42,730 nucleotides of DNA, taken from an uncultured Oscillibacter sp. Lineage in GTDB: Bacteria > Bacillota > Clostridia > Oscillospirales > Oscillospiraceae. A model generated the notes under the pieces. It was not told where the DNA came from and ran no database searches. It saw only the letters and a program-made list of their open reading frames with translations. Of the stretch, positions 22,499-30,661 are shown one piece after another. The position numbers and the translations under genes are program-made. Location: positions 1-42,730 of the forward strand of contig NZ_URDP01000017.1 in assembly GCF_900546705.1 (NCBI RefSeq). Direction: 5' to 3'. The first letter of the stretch is position 1, and every line of letters starts with the position of its first letter.

Positions 22499-22516
22499 TT
22501 GTTTACATTTTAACAT
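22499..22516. promoter_or_regulatory. Candidate Rex operator on the nfnAB promoter
   Basis: TTGTTTACATTTTAACAT matches 12 of the 14 defined positions of the clostridial Rex consensus TTGTTAA-N4-TTAACAA as I recall it. It covers the -10 element (22507-22512). Rex represses when NAD+ is high and releases at high NADH. No rex gene is in this window. Confidence 0.5.
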
Positions 22517-22535
22517 ATGCGTCTGAGCCAGTCAA
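22507..22535 (-). promoter_or_regulatory. Promoter of nfnAB
   Basis: On minus -35 TTGACT (22535-22530), 17-bp spacer and -10 TAAAAT (22512-22507). The leader is about 70 nt and holds a small CCGGCA/TGCCGG hairpin of unknown relevance. Confidence 0.8.
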
Positions 22536-22604
22536 CGAGTTTTCACGGTTATTTTGCCAAAATTTTAACGTTCTTTTTGGGGATTTTCGCCTAGTCGCCA
22601 TGTC

Positions 22605-23267
22605 TCACGTACACAAGGTCACTTTTCGTCCTTCCGTCTGGATGACACCCTCCGTGCGCAGCCGCTTGAGCTCCCGCATCATGGCGCTGCGGTCCGTGGC
22701 GATGTAGTCCGCCAGGACGCTCAGGGAAAACGGCAGAGTAAATGTGGGGCCGCCCGCCTTTTCCGACAGCTGCCGGAAGTAGCAAAGGAGCTTTTCCCGG
22801 ATGGAACGCCGGGACAGCACATCCACCCGCTCGCTCAGCCGCTGGGCCTTGTCTGCGATCAGCCGCAGCATATTCTGCACCAGCAGGCTGTGATGGGTGC
22901 AGGCCCGCTCGCAGCGCTTGAGGATGTGGAAATAGTCGATGAAAATCACATCGCAGTCCGTCCGGCAGACCACCTCCAGACTGTCTCCCCCGGTGGCGGA
23001 AAAGGCCAGGTTCTTCCCGAACACGCCGCCGGGACCCAGCTCCTCCAGAACGGTGGCCACACCGTCCTCGTCAATGCGGATCAGCGACGCCTGGCCCCGC
23101 TCCACAATGCCCACCGTGGTGCCGCCGGGCGCTGAGAAATCGTACATCAGCTCATCGGCCCGGAAGGAACGCTGCACTGCCTGAAAGCAGTCCATCATCC
23201 GCCGGTACTGGTCATAGGTAATGTCCTGAAACAGAGGGCTTTGTTCCATCTCTTTTTGTGTCAGCAC
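22605..23267 (-). CDS. Crp/Fnr-family transcriptional regulator
   Basis: This 220-aa protein has a cyclic-nucleotide-binding-like beta roll (about 20-125; VGIVERGQASLIRIDEDGVATVLEELGPGGVFGKNLAFS), a dimerisation helix, and a C-terminal winged helix (LSRRSIREKLLCYFRQLS; LADYIATDRSAMMRELKRLRTEGVI). No N-terminal Fnr cysteine cluster is present, so a small-molecule or redox ligand is unknown. I choose GTG at 23267, which has AAGGGG 8 bp upstream; a GTG at 23297 lacks a ribosome binding site. It is directly upstream of nfnAB, with its own promoter, and diverges from the CBS gene. Confidence 0.87.
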   Translation of the reverse strand: MLTQKEMEQSPLFQDITYDQYRRMMDCFQAVQRSFRADELMYDFSAPGGTTVGIVERGQASLIRIDEDGVATVLEELGPGGVFGKNLAFSATGGDSLEVVCRTDCDVIFIDYFHILKRCERACTHHSLLVQNMLRLIADKAQRLSERVDVLSRRSIREKLLCYFRQLSEKAGGPTFTLPFSLSVLADYIATDRSAMMRELKRLRTEGVIQTEGRKVTLCT

Positions 23268-23305
23268 GTATACCGCCCCTTTTGTTGCAAATATCACTGT
23301 TGGAT

Positions 23306-23334
23306 ATCATAGCAGTCCCACACCGGGTTGTAAA
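23306..23334 (-). promoter_or_regulatory. Promoter of the Crp/Fnr regulator
   Basis: On minus -35 TTTACA (23334-23329), 17-bp spacer and -10 TATGAT (23311-23306). Confidence 0.78.
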
Positions 23335-23373
23335 GCCTCCCGGCGGCAAATTTCATAAATTATTAACCATTTT

Positions 23374-23394
23374 CAGGGCAGTTCCCTGTATACT
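23374..23394 (+). promoter_or_regulatory. Candidate -10 and operator of the CBS gene
   Basis: A TATACT -10 (23389-23394) is directly preceded by the inverted repeat CAGGG-N5-CCCTG (23374-23388), which occupies the spacer. No good -35 is visible, so activation by a bound factor is possible. Confidence 0.4.
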
Positions 23395-23454
23395 GTTACT
23401 AGAGCCTGAGGGCTGAATACGGGCGGCTCCCGCCCTGAGAAAAGAGGCATCGCA

Positions 23455-23904
23455 GTGAACATAGCGTATTTTCTGATCCCCAAGAACAGTGTCGCCTATC
23501 TGTACGATGACTTCACCTTCCGCCAGGGACTGGAAAAGATGCGGTACCACGGCTATACAGCCATCCCTGTGATCTCCCGGGACGGCCGGTATGTGGGCAC
23601 CGCCAGCGAAGGCGATTTCCTCTGGCGTCTTCTCTCGGAAGACGCGGAACGTCCCCGCCCCTGTTCCATGCGGGATATGGAGCAGCTTCGGGTAGGGGAC
23701 ATCCTGCAAAGCAACAACTATCCTCCCGTCCGCATCACCGTAAGCATGGAGCAGCTGCTGCACAGTGCCATGAACCAGAACTTCATTCCCGTGGTGGACG
23801 ACTACGACTCGTTCATCGGCATTGTAACACGCAAGGACATCATCCGCTATTTCGCAGGGGAGTCCCGCCAGGAAACGCCAAACCTTCTTCGCAAGATCGT
23901 ATAA
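23455..23904 (+). CDS. CBS-domain-pair protein
   Basis: This 149-aa protein consists of two CBS repeats: about 1-60 (FRQGLEKMRYHGYTAIPVISRDGRYVGTASEGDFL) and about 75-140 (MEQLLHSAMNQNFIPVVDDYDSFIGIVTRKDIIRY). Such stand-alone CBS pairs bind adenine nucleotides and act as sensors; the partner is unknown. The start is GTG at 23455, with AGAGG 8 bp upstream; no alternative start is as well placed. It diverges from the Crp/Fnr regulator. Confidence 0.9.
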   Translation: MNIAYFLIPKNSVAYLYDDFTFRQGLEKMRYHGYTAIPVISRDGRYVGTASEGDFLWRLLSEDAERPRPCSMRDMEQLRVGDILQSNNYPPVRITVSMEQLLHSAMNQNFIPVVDDYDSFIGIVTRKDIIRYFAGESRQETPNLLRKIV

Positions 23905-23913
23905 ACAACCCGG

Positions 23914-23946
23914 AGCCGGCAGGAATTCTGCCGGCTTTTCTTTTTA
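23914..23946 (+). terminator. Terminator of the CBS gene
   Basis: AGCCGGCAG (23914-23922) pairs with CTGCCGGCT (23928-23936), loop GAATT, followed by TTTCTTTTT. It begins 9 bp after the stop codon. Confidence 0.93.
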
Positions 23947-23950
23947 TCAT

Positions 23951-24541
23951 TTAATTAAATGTATCCGTCAGGCGCAGACAGGTTATGCAGAGCCTGCCCG
24001 GCTCCGTATAGCTGGCGCAGGCCCGGTACCCCGGAAAGACCGCCGCCTGCCACAGCCGCTCACCCGGCGCCAGCGGCGTCTCCGCCCCCAGCGGCACGGC
24101 GGCGGCCAGCCGCTTGGCCCGAGCCTCCCGCCGGACCCAGCTCTCCAAAAATGACTCCTGATTGCTGCAGCCCAGCCGGGCAAGCAATCGGGGATGGACC
24201 CGACGCGCCCGTTCAATATCCACGCCGATCTCCTCCCCTGACAATCCCACCAGCACACCGCCGTCGGTGTGGCTGATGCTGAAATGCACGGAGGGCAGCC
24301 CCGGAAAGAAGGGCTTCCCCTCTCCCCGCCGCTCCATGGGCGGCAGTGCATCCATGGAACTGTACTGTTCTTGCAGTGCCCTGCGTAGAATCCAATAGGC
24401 GGCCAGCGCCTGCGTTTCCTGCTTTGTTCCCGCCAGACGCTCCAGCCGGGCCCGCCGCTGGGGCGGCAGGTTTTCCCGCATTCGCTGCCGCTGCTCCTGC
24501 GTCGGCGCCGCGTCGATCCGCGCTGCCCACAGCTGCACCAT
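23951..24541 (-). CDS. Sfp-type 4'-phosphopantetheinyl transferase
   Basis: This 196-aa protein carries the PPTase motifs FSISHTDGGVLVGLS and GVDIE (Mg-binding Asp108 and Glu110), then ESWVRREARAK with Glu139 in the position of the usual KEA motif. The Lys before Glu is Arg here. It transfers phosphopantetheine from CoA to a carrier-protein Ser. No carrier protein or synthetase is in the window, so the target may be the fatty-acid acyl carrier protein. The ATG at 24541 has GGGAGGG 6 bp upstream; an upstream ATG overlaps the ribosome binding site. Confidence 0.86.
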   Translation of the reverse strand: MVQLWAARIDAAPTQEQRQRMRENLPPQRRARLERLAGTKQETQALAAYWILRRALQEQYSSMDALPPMERRGEGKPFFPGLPSVHFSISHTDGGVLVGLSGEEIGVDIERARRVHPRLLARLGCSNQESFLESWVRREARAKRLAAAVPLGAETPLAPGERLWQAAVFPGYRACASYTEPGRLCITCLRLTDTFN

Positions 24542-24563
24542 GCACATCCCTCCCTTTTTTGCC

Positions 24564-24593
24564 ATTTTACCCGGGCAGGAAACGCTCTGTAAA
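24564..24593 (-). promoter_or_regulatory. Promoter of the phosphopantetheinyl transferase gene
   Basis: On minus -35 TTTACA (24593-24588), 18-bp spacer and -10 TAAAAT (24569-24564). The leader is about 15-20 nt. Confidence 0.72.
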
Positions 24594-24602
24594 CCCATCC
24601 GC

Positions 24603-24663
24603 GAAAAAAAAGAAAAATTTTTTCAAAAAAAAGAGGAAATTCAGGCAGCAGAGGGTATATAAT
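24603..24663 (+). promoter_or_regulatory. dnaG-rpoD promoter region with A-tract
   Basis: A perfect TATAAT -10 lies at 24658-24663; at the expected -35 position only GAAATT is present. Upstream (24603-24634) are phased runs of A and T (A8, A5, T6, A8), which could be intrinsically bent or serve as an UP element. The leader to the GTG of dnaG is about 77 nt. Confidence 0.5.
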
Positions 24664-24746
24664 AAGTGTTCCGCCAAAATCATGGCGTCATTTTCCGTAT
24701 GATTTCCCAAAACCGTGGCAAAACTGACCGAAAGGAGGAGCTTTCC

Positions 24747-26534
24747 GTGGCGTTTCCCCAGAATTTTCTGGACGAGCTCATTGCCCGCAGCGACATCGTG
24801 GACGTGGTGGGCAGCTACGTGCAGCTGACGCGGAAGGGCTCCAACCTCTTTGGCCTTTGCCCGTTCCACAGCGAAAAGACCGGCTCCTTTTCCGTCTCTC
24901 CGGATAAGCAGATCTACTACTGCTTCGGCTGCAAGCGGGGCGGCGGCGTAATCAACTTCATCATGGAGGAGGAGAACCTCACCTTCCCCGACGCTGTGCG
25001 GTTTCTGGCCAAGCGCGCCGGCCTGGAGGTTCCGGAGGAGGATGGTGACCGGGAGGCAGGCCGCCGCCGGCAGCGGCTGCTGGACCTGAACCGGGAGGCC
25101 GCCCGTTTCTATTACCAGACTCTCCAGGGTCCTCAGGGCGCGGCCGTCCGGGACTACCTTCAAAAGCGGCGCATCACCCGCCCCACGGCGGTGAAGTTCG
25201 GCATGGGCGCCTCTCCGGACGCGTGGGACGCGCTGCTGCTGGCTATGACCAAAAAGGGCTACACCAAGTCCGAGCTGCTGGAGGCAGGACTGGTGGTGCA
25301 GAACAAAAACGGCGGACTCTACGACAAGTTCCGCAATCGGCTCATGCTCCCCGTCATCGACACCCGGGGGGACGTAGTGGCCTTCGGCAGCCGGGTGCTG
25401 GACAAGTCCGAGCCCAAGTATATGAACTCCTCGGAGACGCCGGTATACAGCAAGCGCCGGGTGCTCTACGGACTGAACCTGGCAAAAAAAACCAAGCGTC
25501 CCAATATTATTCTCTGCGAGGGCAACCTGGACATCGTCACGCTGCACCAGGCGGGCTTCGACAACGCCGTGGCCTCCATGGGCACGGCGCTCACCGTGGA
25601 ACAGACCCGTCTTCTCTCCCGGTTCACCAAGGAGCTGGTGCTCTGCTACGACAACGACAACGCCGGCAAGATCGCCACGGAGCGTGCCTTGCAGATTCTC
25701 AACAACTCTGAGTTCACCGTCCGGGTGCTTCAGCTGCCCCGCCGTCTGGTGGACGGGGAATACGTCAAGCAGGACGCGGACGACTTCATCAAGTTCCAGG
25801 GTGCCGACGCCTTTGAGCGCCTGCTCTCCGGCAGCGAAAACGGCACGGAGTTCCGCATGGCCCAGATTGCCGGGAAGTATGACCTGGGAGACGACCAGTC
25901 CCGGGTGGCCTACTGCGAGGAGGTCAGCCGCCTGCTGGCAACGCTCACCAACCCCGTGGAGCGGGAGATTTACACCGTCCGGGCGGCGGAGAGCGCCAAG
26001 ATCACGCCGGAGGCCATGAAGCTGGAGGTCCAGCACGCCCTCCGGCGGCGGCAGTCCCAGGAAAACCGGGCGGCACTGCGCAAGGAACTCAATCCCGCTG
26101 CCCAGCTCCAGCCCAAGGAGCGGGCCTTCCACTATGAAAACATGCGCTCGGCCCGGGCCGAGGAGGGAATCCTCCGGCTTTTGATTCTGGACCCGGCGCT
26201 CTTCGGCGATCAGCCGCCCCTCAAACAGCGGGAATTCTCCTCGCCGCTGCTGGGCAAGGCGTTTTCCCTCCTGTGGCAGGCCCGGGAGGATGGCCGTCCC
26301 GTCTCCGTGGCGGCCCTGGCCGGTCAGCTGGATCAGGAGGAAATGAATCACATCACTGCCGTCTGTCAGCAGCCCCAGTCCGTGTCCAACGCCCGGCAGG
26401 CTCTGGCAGATTACATAAACGTCGTCAAGACGGAAGCAGAAAAACGGGCCGGCGGCGGGGTCGCAGATCCCCTGCTGGCAGCCACAGAAAAATACAAGAA
26501 CAAAAAGGGTACTGGAGGAAAGCAGCATGGCTAA
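24747..26534 (+). CDS. dnaG: DNA primase
   Basis: This 595-aa replication primase lays down RNA primers for DNA polymerase. The N-terminal CHC2 zinc finger uses Cys38, His41, Cys59 and Cys62 (CPFH...CFGC). The catalytic core includes RNRLMLPVIDTRGDVVAFGSR and the TOPRIM motifs CEGNLDIVTLHQAGFDNAVASMGTAL and CYDNDNAGKIA, where the usual EGYMD is EGNLD. A C-terminal helicase-binding region follows. The start is GTG at 24747 with AAAGGAGGAG upstream; the frame is open further 5' but unsupported. The last 8 nt overlap rpoD. Confidence 0.95.
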   Translation: MAFPQNFLDELIARSDIVDVVGSYVQLTRKGSNLFGLCPFHSEKTGSFSVSPDKQIYYCFGCKRGGGVINFIMEEENLTFPDAVRFLAKRAGLEVPEEDGDREAGRRRQRLLDLNREAARFYYQTLQGPQGAAVRDYLQKRRITRPTAVKFGMGASPDAWDALLLAMTKKGYTKSELLEAGLVVQNKNGGLYDKFRNRLMLPVIDTRGDVVAFGSRVLDKSEPKYMNSSETPVYSKRRVLYGLNLAKKTKRPNIILCEGNLDIVTLHQAGFDNAVASMGTALTVEQTRLLSRFTKELVLCYDNDNAGKIATERALQILNNSEFTVRVLQLPRRLVDGEYVKQDADDFIKFQGADAFERLLSGSENGTEFRMAQIAGKYDLGDDQSRVAYCEEVSRLLATLTNPVEREIYTVRAAESAKITPEAMKLEVQHALRRRQSQENRAALRKELNPAAQLQPKERAFHYENMRSARAEEGILRLLILDPALFGDQPPLKQREFSSPLLGKAFSLLWQAREDGRPVSVAALAGQLDQEEMNHITAVCQQPQSVSNARQALADYINVVKTEAEKRAGGGVADPLLAATEKYKNKKGTGGKQHG

Positions 26535-27972
26535 GGATTTGGAGAGTATGACCCCCGCGGAGCTCAAAGCACAAGCGGACGCGATTTTGGCGGCTGCCGC
26601 GGCGGAGGAGGCTCCGGCTGCGAAGCCCGCCAGAAAGTCCGCCAAGAAAAAGCAGCAGGAGGCCCAGGAGCCTCCCCGCGTTCTGACGGACGAAGAGGCA
26701 AAAAAGGCCGGCATTGTCCGGCTGGACGATAAGCAGGTGGCAGCCCTGCCCGCCGCTGGCTGGCTCATGGGCAACGAAAAGCTGCGGGAGCTGCTGGCAA
26801 AGGGCAAGAAGAAGGGCAAGCTGGACTCCTCGGAGCTGATGGAGGCCGTGGATGACCTCAATCTGGAGAGCGATCAGATGGATCAGCTCTATGACTCCCT
26901 GGAGGCACTGAACATCGACATCAGCACCGACGAGGATCTTCTGCCGGATCTCCCCGACGACGAGCCCGCCGCCGAGGAGATTGCCGATGTGGAGGAAGAG
27001 GAGCTGGTAGACCCCAACACGCTGGTCAACAACTTCTCCATTGACGACCCCGTCCGCATGTACCTCAAGGAGATTGGTAAGGTGCCCCTGCTCTCTCCCG
27101 ACGAGGAAATCAACCTGGCCCAGGCCATGTCCGCCGGCAACGAGGCCTCCCGCCGTCTGGAGGAGGTAGACGAGCAGCGCAAGGCCGGCGAGCCCGTCAC
27201 CGCCACCATCGATGACATCGTGGCATGGAACAAGGACTATAAGCGGGGCGAGGCCGCCAAGCAGAAGCTGGCCGAGGCCAATTTGCGTCTGGTGGTGTCC
27301 ATCGCCAAGCGGTATGTGGGCCGCGGCATGCTGTTCCTGGACCTGATCCAGGAGGGCAACCTGGGATTGATCAAGGCTGTGGAGAAGTTCGACTACACCA
27401 AGGGCTACAAGTTCTCCACCTATGCCACCTGGTGGATCCGTCAGGCCATCACCCGGGCCATTGCCGACCAGGCCCGTACCATCCGCATCCCCGTCCACAT
27501 GGTGGAGACCATCAACAAGGTCATCCGGGTCAGCCGTCAGCTCCTCCAGGAGCTGGGCCACGATCCCACCCCCAACGAGATCTCCGCCGAGATGGGCATG
27601 CCCGTGGAGAAGGTCCGGGAGATTTTGAAGATTGCCCAGGAGCCCGTCTCCCTGGAGACCCCCATCGGTGAGGAGGAGGACAGCCATCTGGGCGACTTCA
27701 TTCCCGACGAGGGTGCCAGCGAGCCCAGTGAGGCCGCATCCTTTACGCTGCTCAAGGAGCAGCTGATGGATGTGCTCTCCACCCTGACCCCCAGAGAGGA
27801 GAAGGTCCTCAAGCTGCGCTTCGGCATCGAAGACGGCCGCACCCGCACATTGGAGGAAGTGGGCAAGGAATTCAACGTCACCCGCGAGCGTATCCGCCAG
27901 ATTGAAGCCAAGGCCCTGCGCAAGCTGCGCCATCCCAGCCGCAGCAAGAAGCTCAAGGACTTTTTGAACTGA
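26527..27972 (+). CDS. rpoD: RNA polymerase primary sigma factor
   Basis: This 481-aa housekeeping sigma factor has a Lys/Ala-rich N-terminal extension (about 1-60), region 1.1-like and acidic segments (about 60-165), and region 1.2 (DDPVRMYLKEIGKVPLLSPDEEI). Region 2 includes NLRLVVSIAKRYVGRGMLFL, DLIQEGNLGLIKAVEKFDY and FSTYATWWIRQAITRAI. Region 3 follows, and region 4 has the -35-binding HTH (TLEEVGKEFNVTRERIRQIEAKALRKLRHPSR). The ATG overlaps the dnaG stop by 8 nt (ATGGCTAA), with TGGAGGAAAG upstream. This is the dnaG-rpoD pair of the macromolecular synthesis operon, without rpsU. Confidence 0.97.
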   Translation: MAKDLESMTPAELKAQADAILAAAAAEEAPAAKPARKSAKKKQQEAQEPPRVLTDEEAKKAGIVRLDDKQVAALPAAGWLMGNEKLRELLAKGKKKGKLDSSELMEAVDDLNLESDQMDQLYDSLEALNIDISTDEDLLPDLPDDEPAAEEIADVEEEELVDPNTLVNNFSIDDPVRMYLKEIGKVPLLSPDEEINLAQAMSAGNEASRRLEEVDEQRKAGEPVTATIDDIVAWNKDYKRGEAAKQKLAEANLRLVVSIAKRYVGRGMLFLDLIQEGNLGLIKAVEKFDYTKGYKFSTYATWWIRQAITRAIADQARTIRIPVHMVETINKVIRVSRQLLQELGHDPTPNEISAEMGMPVEKVREILKIAQEPVSLETPIGEEEDSHLGDFIPDEGASEPSEAASFTLLKEQLMDVLSTLTPREEKVLKLRFGIEDGRTRTLEEVGKEFNVTRERIRQIEAKALRKLRHPSRSKKLKDFLN

Positions 27973-27998
27973 AAGCCAGCCGCCTTTTCCGGCCTTTC

Positions 27999-28038
27999 CG
28001 CGCCGTCAGGCCCTCGGGTCTGGCGGCGCGTACTTTTT
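27999..28038 (+). terminator. Terminator of dnaG-rpoD
   Basis: CGCGCCGTCAG (27999-28009) pairs with CTGGCGGCGCG (28020-28030), with one G-U pair, followed by TACTTTTTAC. Confidence 0.85.
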
Positions 28039-28080
28039 ACTTAGGATTGAGTCCGCCATATGGCGGCAAGGAGGTATGCA

Positions 28081-29358
28081 ATGCTGACCAAAGAAGAACT
28101 GCTGACGCTGCTGCACCAGGAGGTAGTCCCTGCCCTGGGCTGTACGGAGCCCGTGTGTGTGGCCCTGGCCGCCGCCGACGCCGCGGCCGCCGTGGGCGGC
28201 CGGGTTCGTTCCGTTTCCGTGGAGGTAAACCCCGGCATCTATAAAAACGGCATGAGCGTAGGCATCCCCGGCTTTCCCCGGGTGGGGCTCAAATACGCCG
28301 CCGCCCTGGGCGCGCTGCTGCAAAATCCCGGCAAGAAGCTCCAGCTGCTGGAGGACCTGACAGACTCCATTACCCAGCAGGCCATTTCCCTGGTGGAAGC
28401 CGGGGCCGTGTCCGTCTCCATCCGCCGGGAGGAGGCCCATCTCTACGCCCACGCGGTGGTCACCACCGACGCCGGCTGCGGCACCAGCGATATCCGGGGC
28501 ACCCACTCCAACATCATCCGCACCTGCCGCAACGGGGAGACGATCAAGGAAATCCCATACAGCGACGCAGGGGACGACACCCTCCACGCCCACTTGAAGA
28601 ACATGACGGTCTCCGGGCTGCGGGCCCTGGTGGACCAGTGCTCCGCAGAGGAGCTGGCCTTTATGCTGGAGGGCGCCGATATGAACGAGCAGCTGGCGGA
28701 CTATGGCCTCAGCCATTCCATGGGCATCGGCCTTGCATCCGCATTGCAGAAGGCGGACGTGCTGGGCGATGGCCTTGCCGCCCGGGCCATGCTGCGGGTA
28801 GCCAGCAGCGCGGAGGGCCGCATGAGCGGCTGCCCCTACGCGGTCATGAGCAGTGCCGGCAGCGGAAACCACGGCATCACCGCCATCATTCCCGTAGTGG
28901 AGACGGCCCGCCATCTGGGCTCCTCCACGGAACAGCTGGAGCGGGCACTGGCCCTGAGCCACATCCTCAACGTATACATCAAGCTCTTCACCGGCAAGCT
29001 CTCCGCCACCTGCGGCTGCGGCGTCTCCGCGGCCACCGCGGCCGCTGTTGCCATGGTGTACCTCATGGGCGGCAGCGACACCCAGATGGGCTACGCCGTC
29101 ACCAACATGAGCGGCAATCTCACCGGTATGATCTGCGACGGCGGCAAGATCGGCTGCGCCCTGAAGCTGGCCACCGCCACCAACGCCGCCATCCTATGCG
29201 CCCACCTGGCCATGTCGGACGTGGTGCTGGACGCCTCGGACGGCATCTGCGGCAAAACGCCGGAGGAGTCCATCCGCAACATGGGACGGGTCAGCACGCC
29301 CGGCATGGTGCCCACCGACGGGACGATTCTGGAGATCATGATGGAAAAGGACATCTGA
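28081..29358 (+). CDS. L-cysteine desulfidase-family (UPF0597) protein
   Basis: This 425-aa protein belongs to the UPF0597/CdsB family, related to the alpha chain of iron-sulfur L-serine dehydratases. Conserved features include VVPALGCTEPVCVALAAA (Cys21), NPGIYKNGMSVGIPG, GNHGITAIIPV, LSATCGCGVSAATAA and GMICDGGKIGCALKL, whose cysteines likely ligate a [4Fe-4S] cluster. Characterised members release sulfide, ammonia and pyruvate from cysteine; serine deamination is an alternative. The ATG at 28081 is preceded by AAGGAGGTATGCA; an in-frame ATG 21 bp upstream lacks a ribosome binding site. It is monocistronic. Confidence 0.87.
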   Translation: MLTKEELLTLLHQEVVPALGCTEPVCVALAAADAAAAVGGRVRSVSVEVNPGIYKNGMSVGIPGFPRVGLKYAAALGALLQNPGKKLQLLEDLTDSITQQAISLVEAGAVSVSIRREEAHLYAHAVVTTDAGCGTSDIRGTHSNIIRTCRNGETIKEIPYSDAGDDTLHAHLKNMTVSGLRALVDQCSAEELAFMLEGADMNEQLADYGLSHSMGIGLASALQKADVLGDGLAARAMLRVASSAEGRMSGCPYAVMSSAGSGNHGITAIIPVVETARHLGSSTEQLERALALSHILNVYIKLFTGKLSATCGCGVSAATAAAVAMVYLMGGSDTQMGYAVTNMSGNLTGMICDGGKIGCALKLATATNAAILCAHLAMSDVVLDASDGICGKTPEESIRNMGRVSTPGMVPTDGTILEIMMEKDI

Positions 29359-29368
29359 TTCTAAACAG

Positions 29369-29408
29369 AAAAAGAGCGGAGCTTTCAGCTCCGCTCTTTT
29401 TTATTTTT
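29369..29408. terminator. Bidirectional terminator
   Basis: A perfect 14-bp stem AAAAGAGCGGAGCT (29370-29383) pairs with 29387-29400 and is followed by TTTTATTTTT on plus and by TTTTTCTG on minus. It serves the desulfidase gene and the converging P-loop gene, whose stop codon lies just inside its right edge. Confidence 0.93.
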
Positions 29409-30471
29409 CCAGCCAGCTCAAAAGCCGGCCGGCCTCCAATGCCGCCTGAGCCCGTACGCCGTCAAAATCCACATAGGGGTTGTAGACCGCCTCCAGGGCG
29501 TCGTGGGATGCCTTGGCCGCCCGCAGCGCGGCCACTCCCTCGTCCCGCAGCAGTGATGTCAGCCGTACCTGCAGTCTCTGACGTCCTTTCTCCGCAGGCT
29601 CGGCCAGCGCGTCCAGGCGGATACGCCGGAAGGGCTTTCCCGGGTACTCCATGCCCGGCCGGGTGGTGACAAACGCCAGCCCAAGTCCGGGAATGAGCAG
29701 ATGTTCCAGCCGCTCTGGATCCTCCGGAGCCACGCAGGAGATGGTGTCCCAGCCCTTTTCCGCCGCCATGTCCCGCAGCAGCGCCAGGCCGTCTCCCGCC
29801 AGCTCCCAGCTGTCCGCCAGGGCATAGACCTTGGGGCACAGCACATCCACGCTGTCAAAACGCCAGATGTACCCCTTGTGTGTGATGCTTCCCAGAAAGC
29901 GCAGGGCGGTCTCCCCCGCCTCATTGCCCCGGGCGTGGATTTCCCGGGCGCCGATCCGCTCCAGACGCGCCATGGCGTGACGGCGGTCAAAGGCCGCTGC
30001 GGCGCAGGCCACACTCTCCTGCTCCACCAGCCGGGCAGCCTTCAAATACCGGTAGGCCCGCTCATAGGACCGCTTGTAGGCATAAGTATGGGCCTTGACC
30101 TGCTCGGCATCCAGCTTTGCCGCGGTCAGATCATAAAAGCGGCCCAGGTCCACGTACCGCCCCACCGCCGCCGGGAACCGGGGCTCCACCACATGAGGGC
30201 TGGTACCGTCCACTACGGCGCAGCGCAATGCCGGAATCACCACACCGTCCAGGGAGTCCGGGTCGCCGGAGCACCACAGGTACTCCACCGGTGTGCCGGA
30301 CTCCTCCATGGTCTTCCCGATCTGCCGCATGAACGTATTTTTTCCTACGCCCGGCCCGCCCTTGAGCACCATTACATCGTAGCTGCGCGTCTCGTCCGTC
30401 ACCTGGGAAAAAAGGTTCTGAAAGCCGGAGCCGCTGTTGGCGCCTACAAAGAAGTTCGTAACTTGTGCCAT
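29401..30471 (-). CDS. PRK06851-type P-loop protein with atypical Walker A
   Basis: This 356-aa protein matches the PRK06851 pattern of uncharacterised Firmicute ATPases: NFFVGANSGSGFQNLF, a P-loop, EYLWCSGDPDSLDGVVIPAL, VVDGTSPHVVEPRFPAAVGRYVDLGRFYD and RAYRYLKAA. The Walker A is GGPGVGKNT (38-46), in which the usual Ser/Thr after Lys44 is Asn. The expected second-half P-loop is not evident in the C-terminal half. The function is unknown. The ATG at 30471 has TTGGAGGAGAG upstream. It diverges from the carboxypeptidase gene. Confidence 0.75.
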   Translation of the reverse strand: MAQVTNFFVGANSGSGFQNLFSQVTDETRSYDVMVLKGGPGVGKNTFMRQIGKTMEESGTPVEYLWCSGDPDSLDGVVIPALRCAVVDGTSPHVVEPRFPAAVGRYVDLGRFYDLTAAKLDAEQVKAHTYAYKRSYERAYRYLKAARLVEQESVACAAAAFDRRHAMARLERIGAREIHARGNEAGETALRFLGSITHKGYIWRFDSVDVLCPKVYALADSWELAGDGLALLRDMAAEKGWDTISCVAPEDPERLEHLLIPGLGLAFVTTRPGMEYPGKPFRRIRLDALAEPAEKGRQRLQVRLTSLLRDEGVAALRAAKASHDALEAVYNPYVDFDGVRAQAALEAGRLLSWLEK

Positions 30472-30600
30472 AAACTCTCCTCCAAGTTCCATTCTCACCC
30501 CAGATTATGCCGCGAGGCACCGCTTTGACATCAAATCCCCCCGCTTCTTCCCCACCCGAAATCTCCATATATTTTTTCTGCCATTTTCTCGATCCACTGG

Positions 30601-30628
30601 TGCATTCTGCCGAATATTCTGTTATAAT
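30601..30628 (+). promoter_or_regulatory. Candidate promoter of the D,D-carboxypeptidase gene
   Basis: A perfect TATAAT -10 (30623-30628) has a weak TGCATT -35 (30601-30606) 16 bp upstream. The leader is about 28 nt. Confidence 0.6.
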
Positions 30629-30661
30629 ATAAAAAATCTCAGATCAGACAGGAGTCGTCCT

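Noticed and set aside
24567..27933. Two long minus-strand frames opposite dnaG and rpoD
   Set aside because: They are shadows of strongly conserved genes, with reversed codon bias and no start signals.
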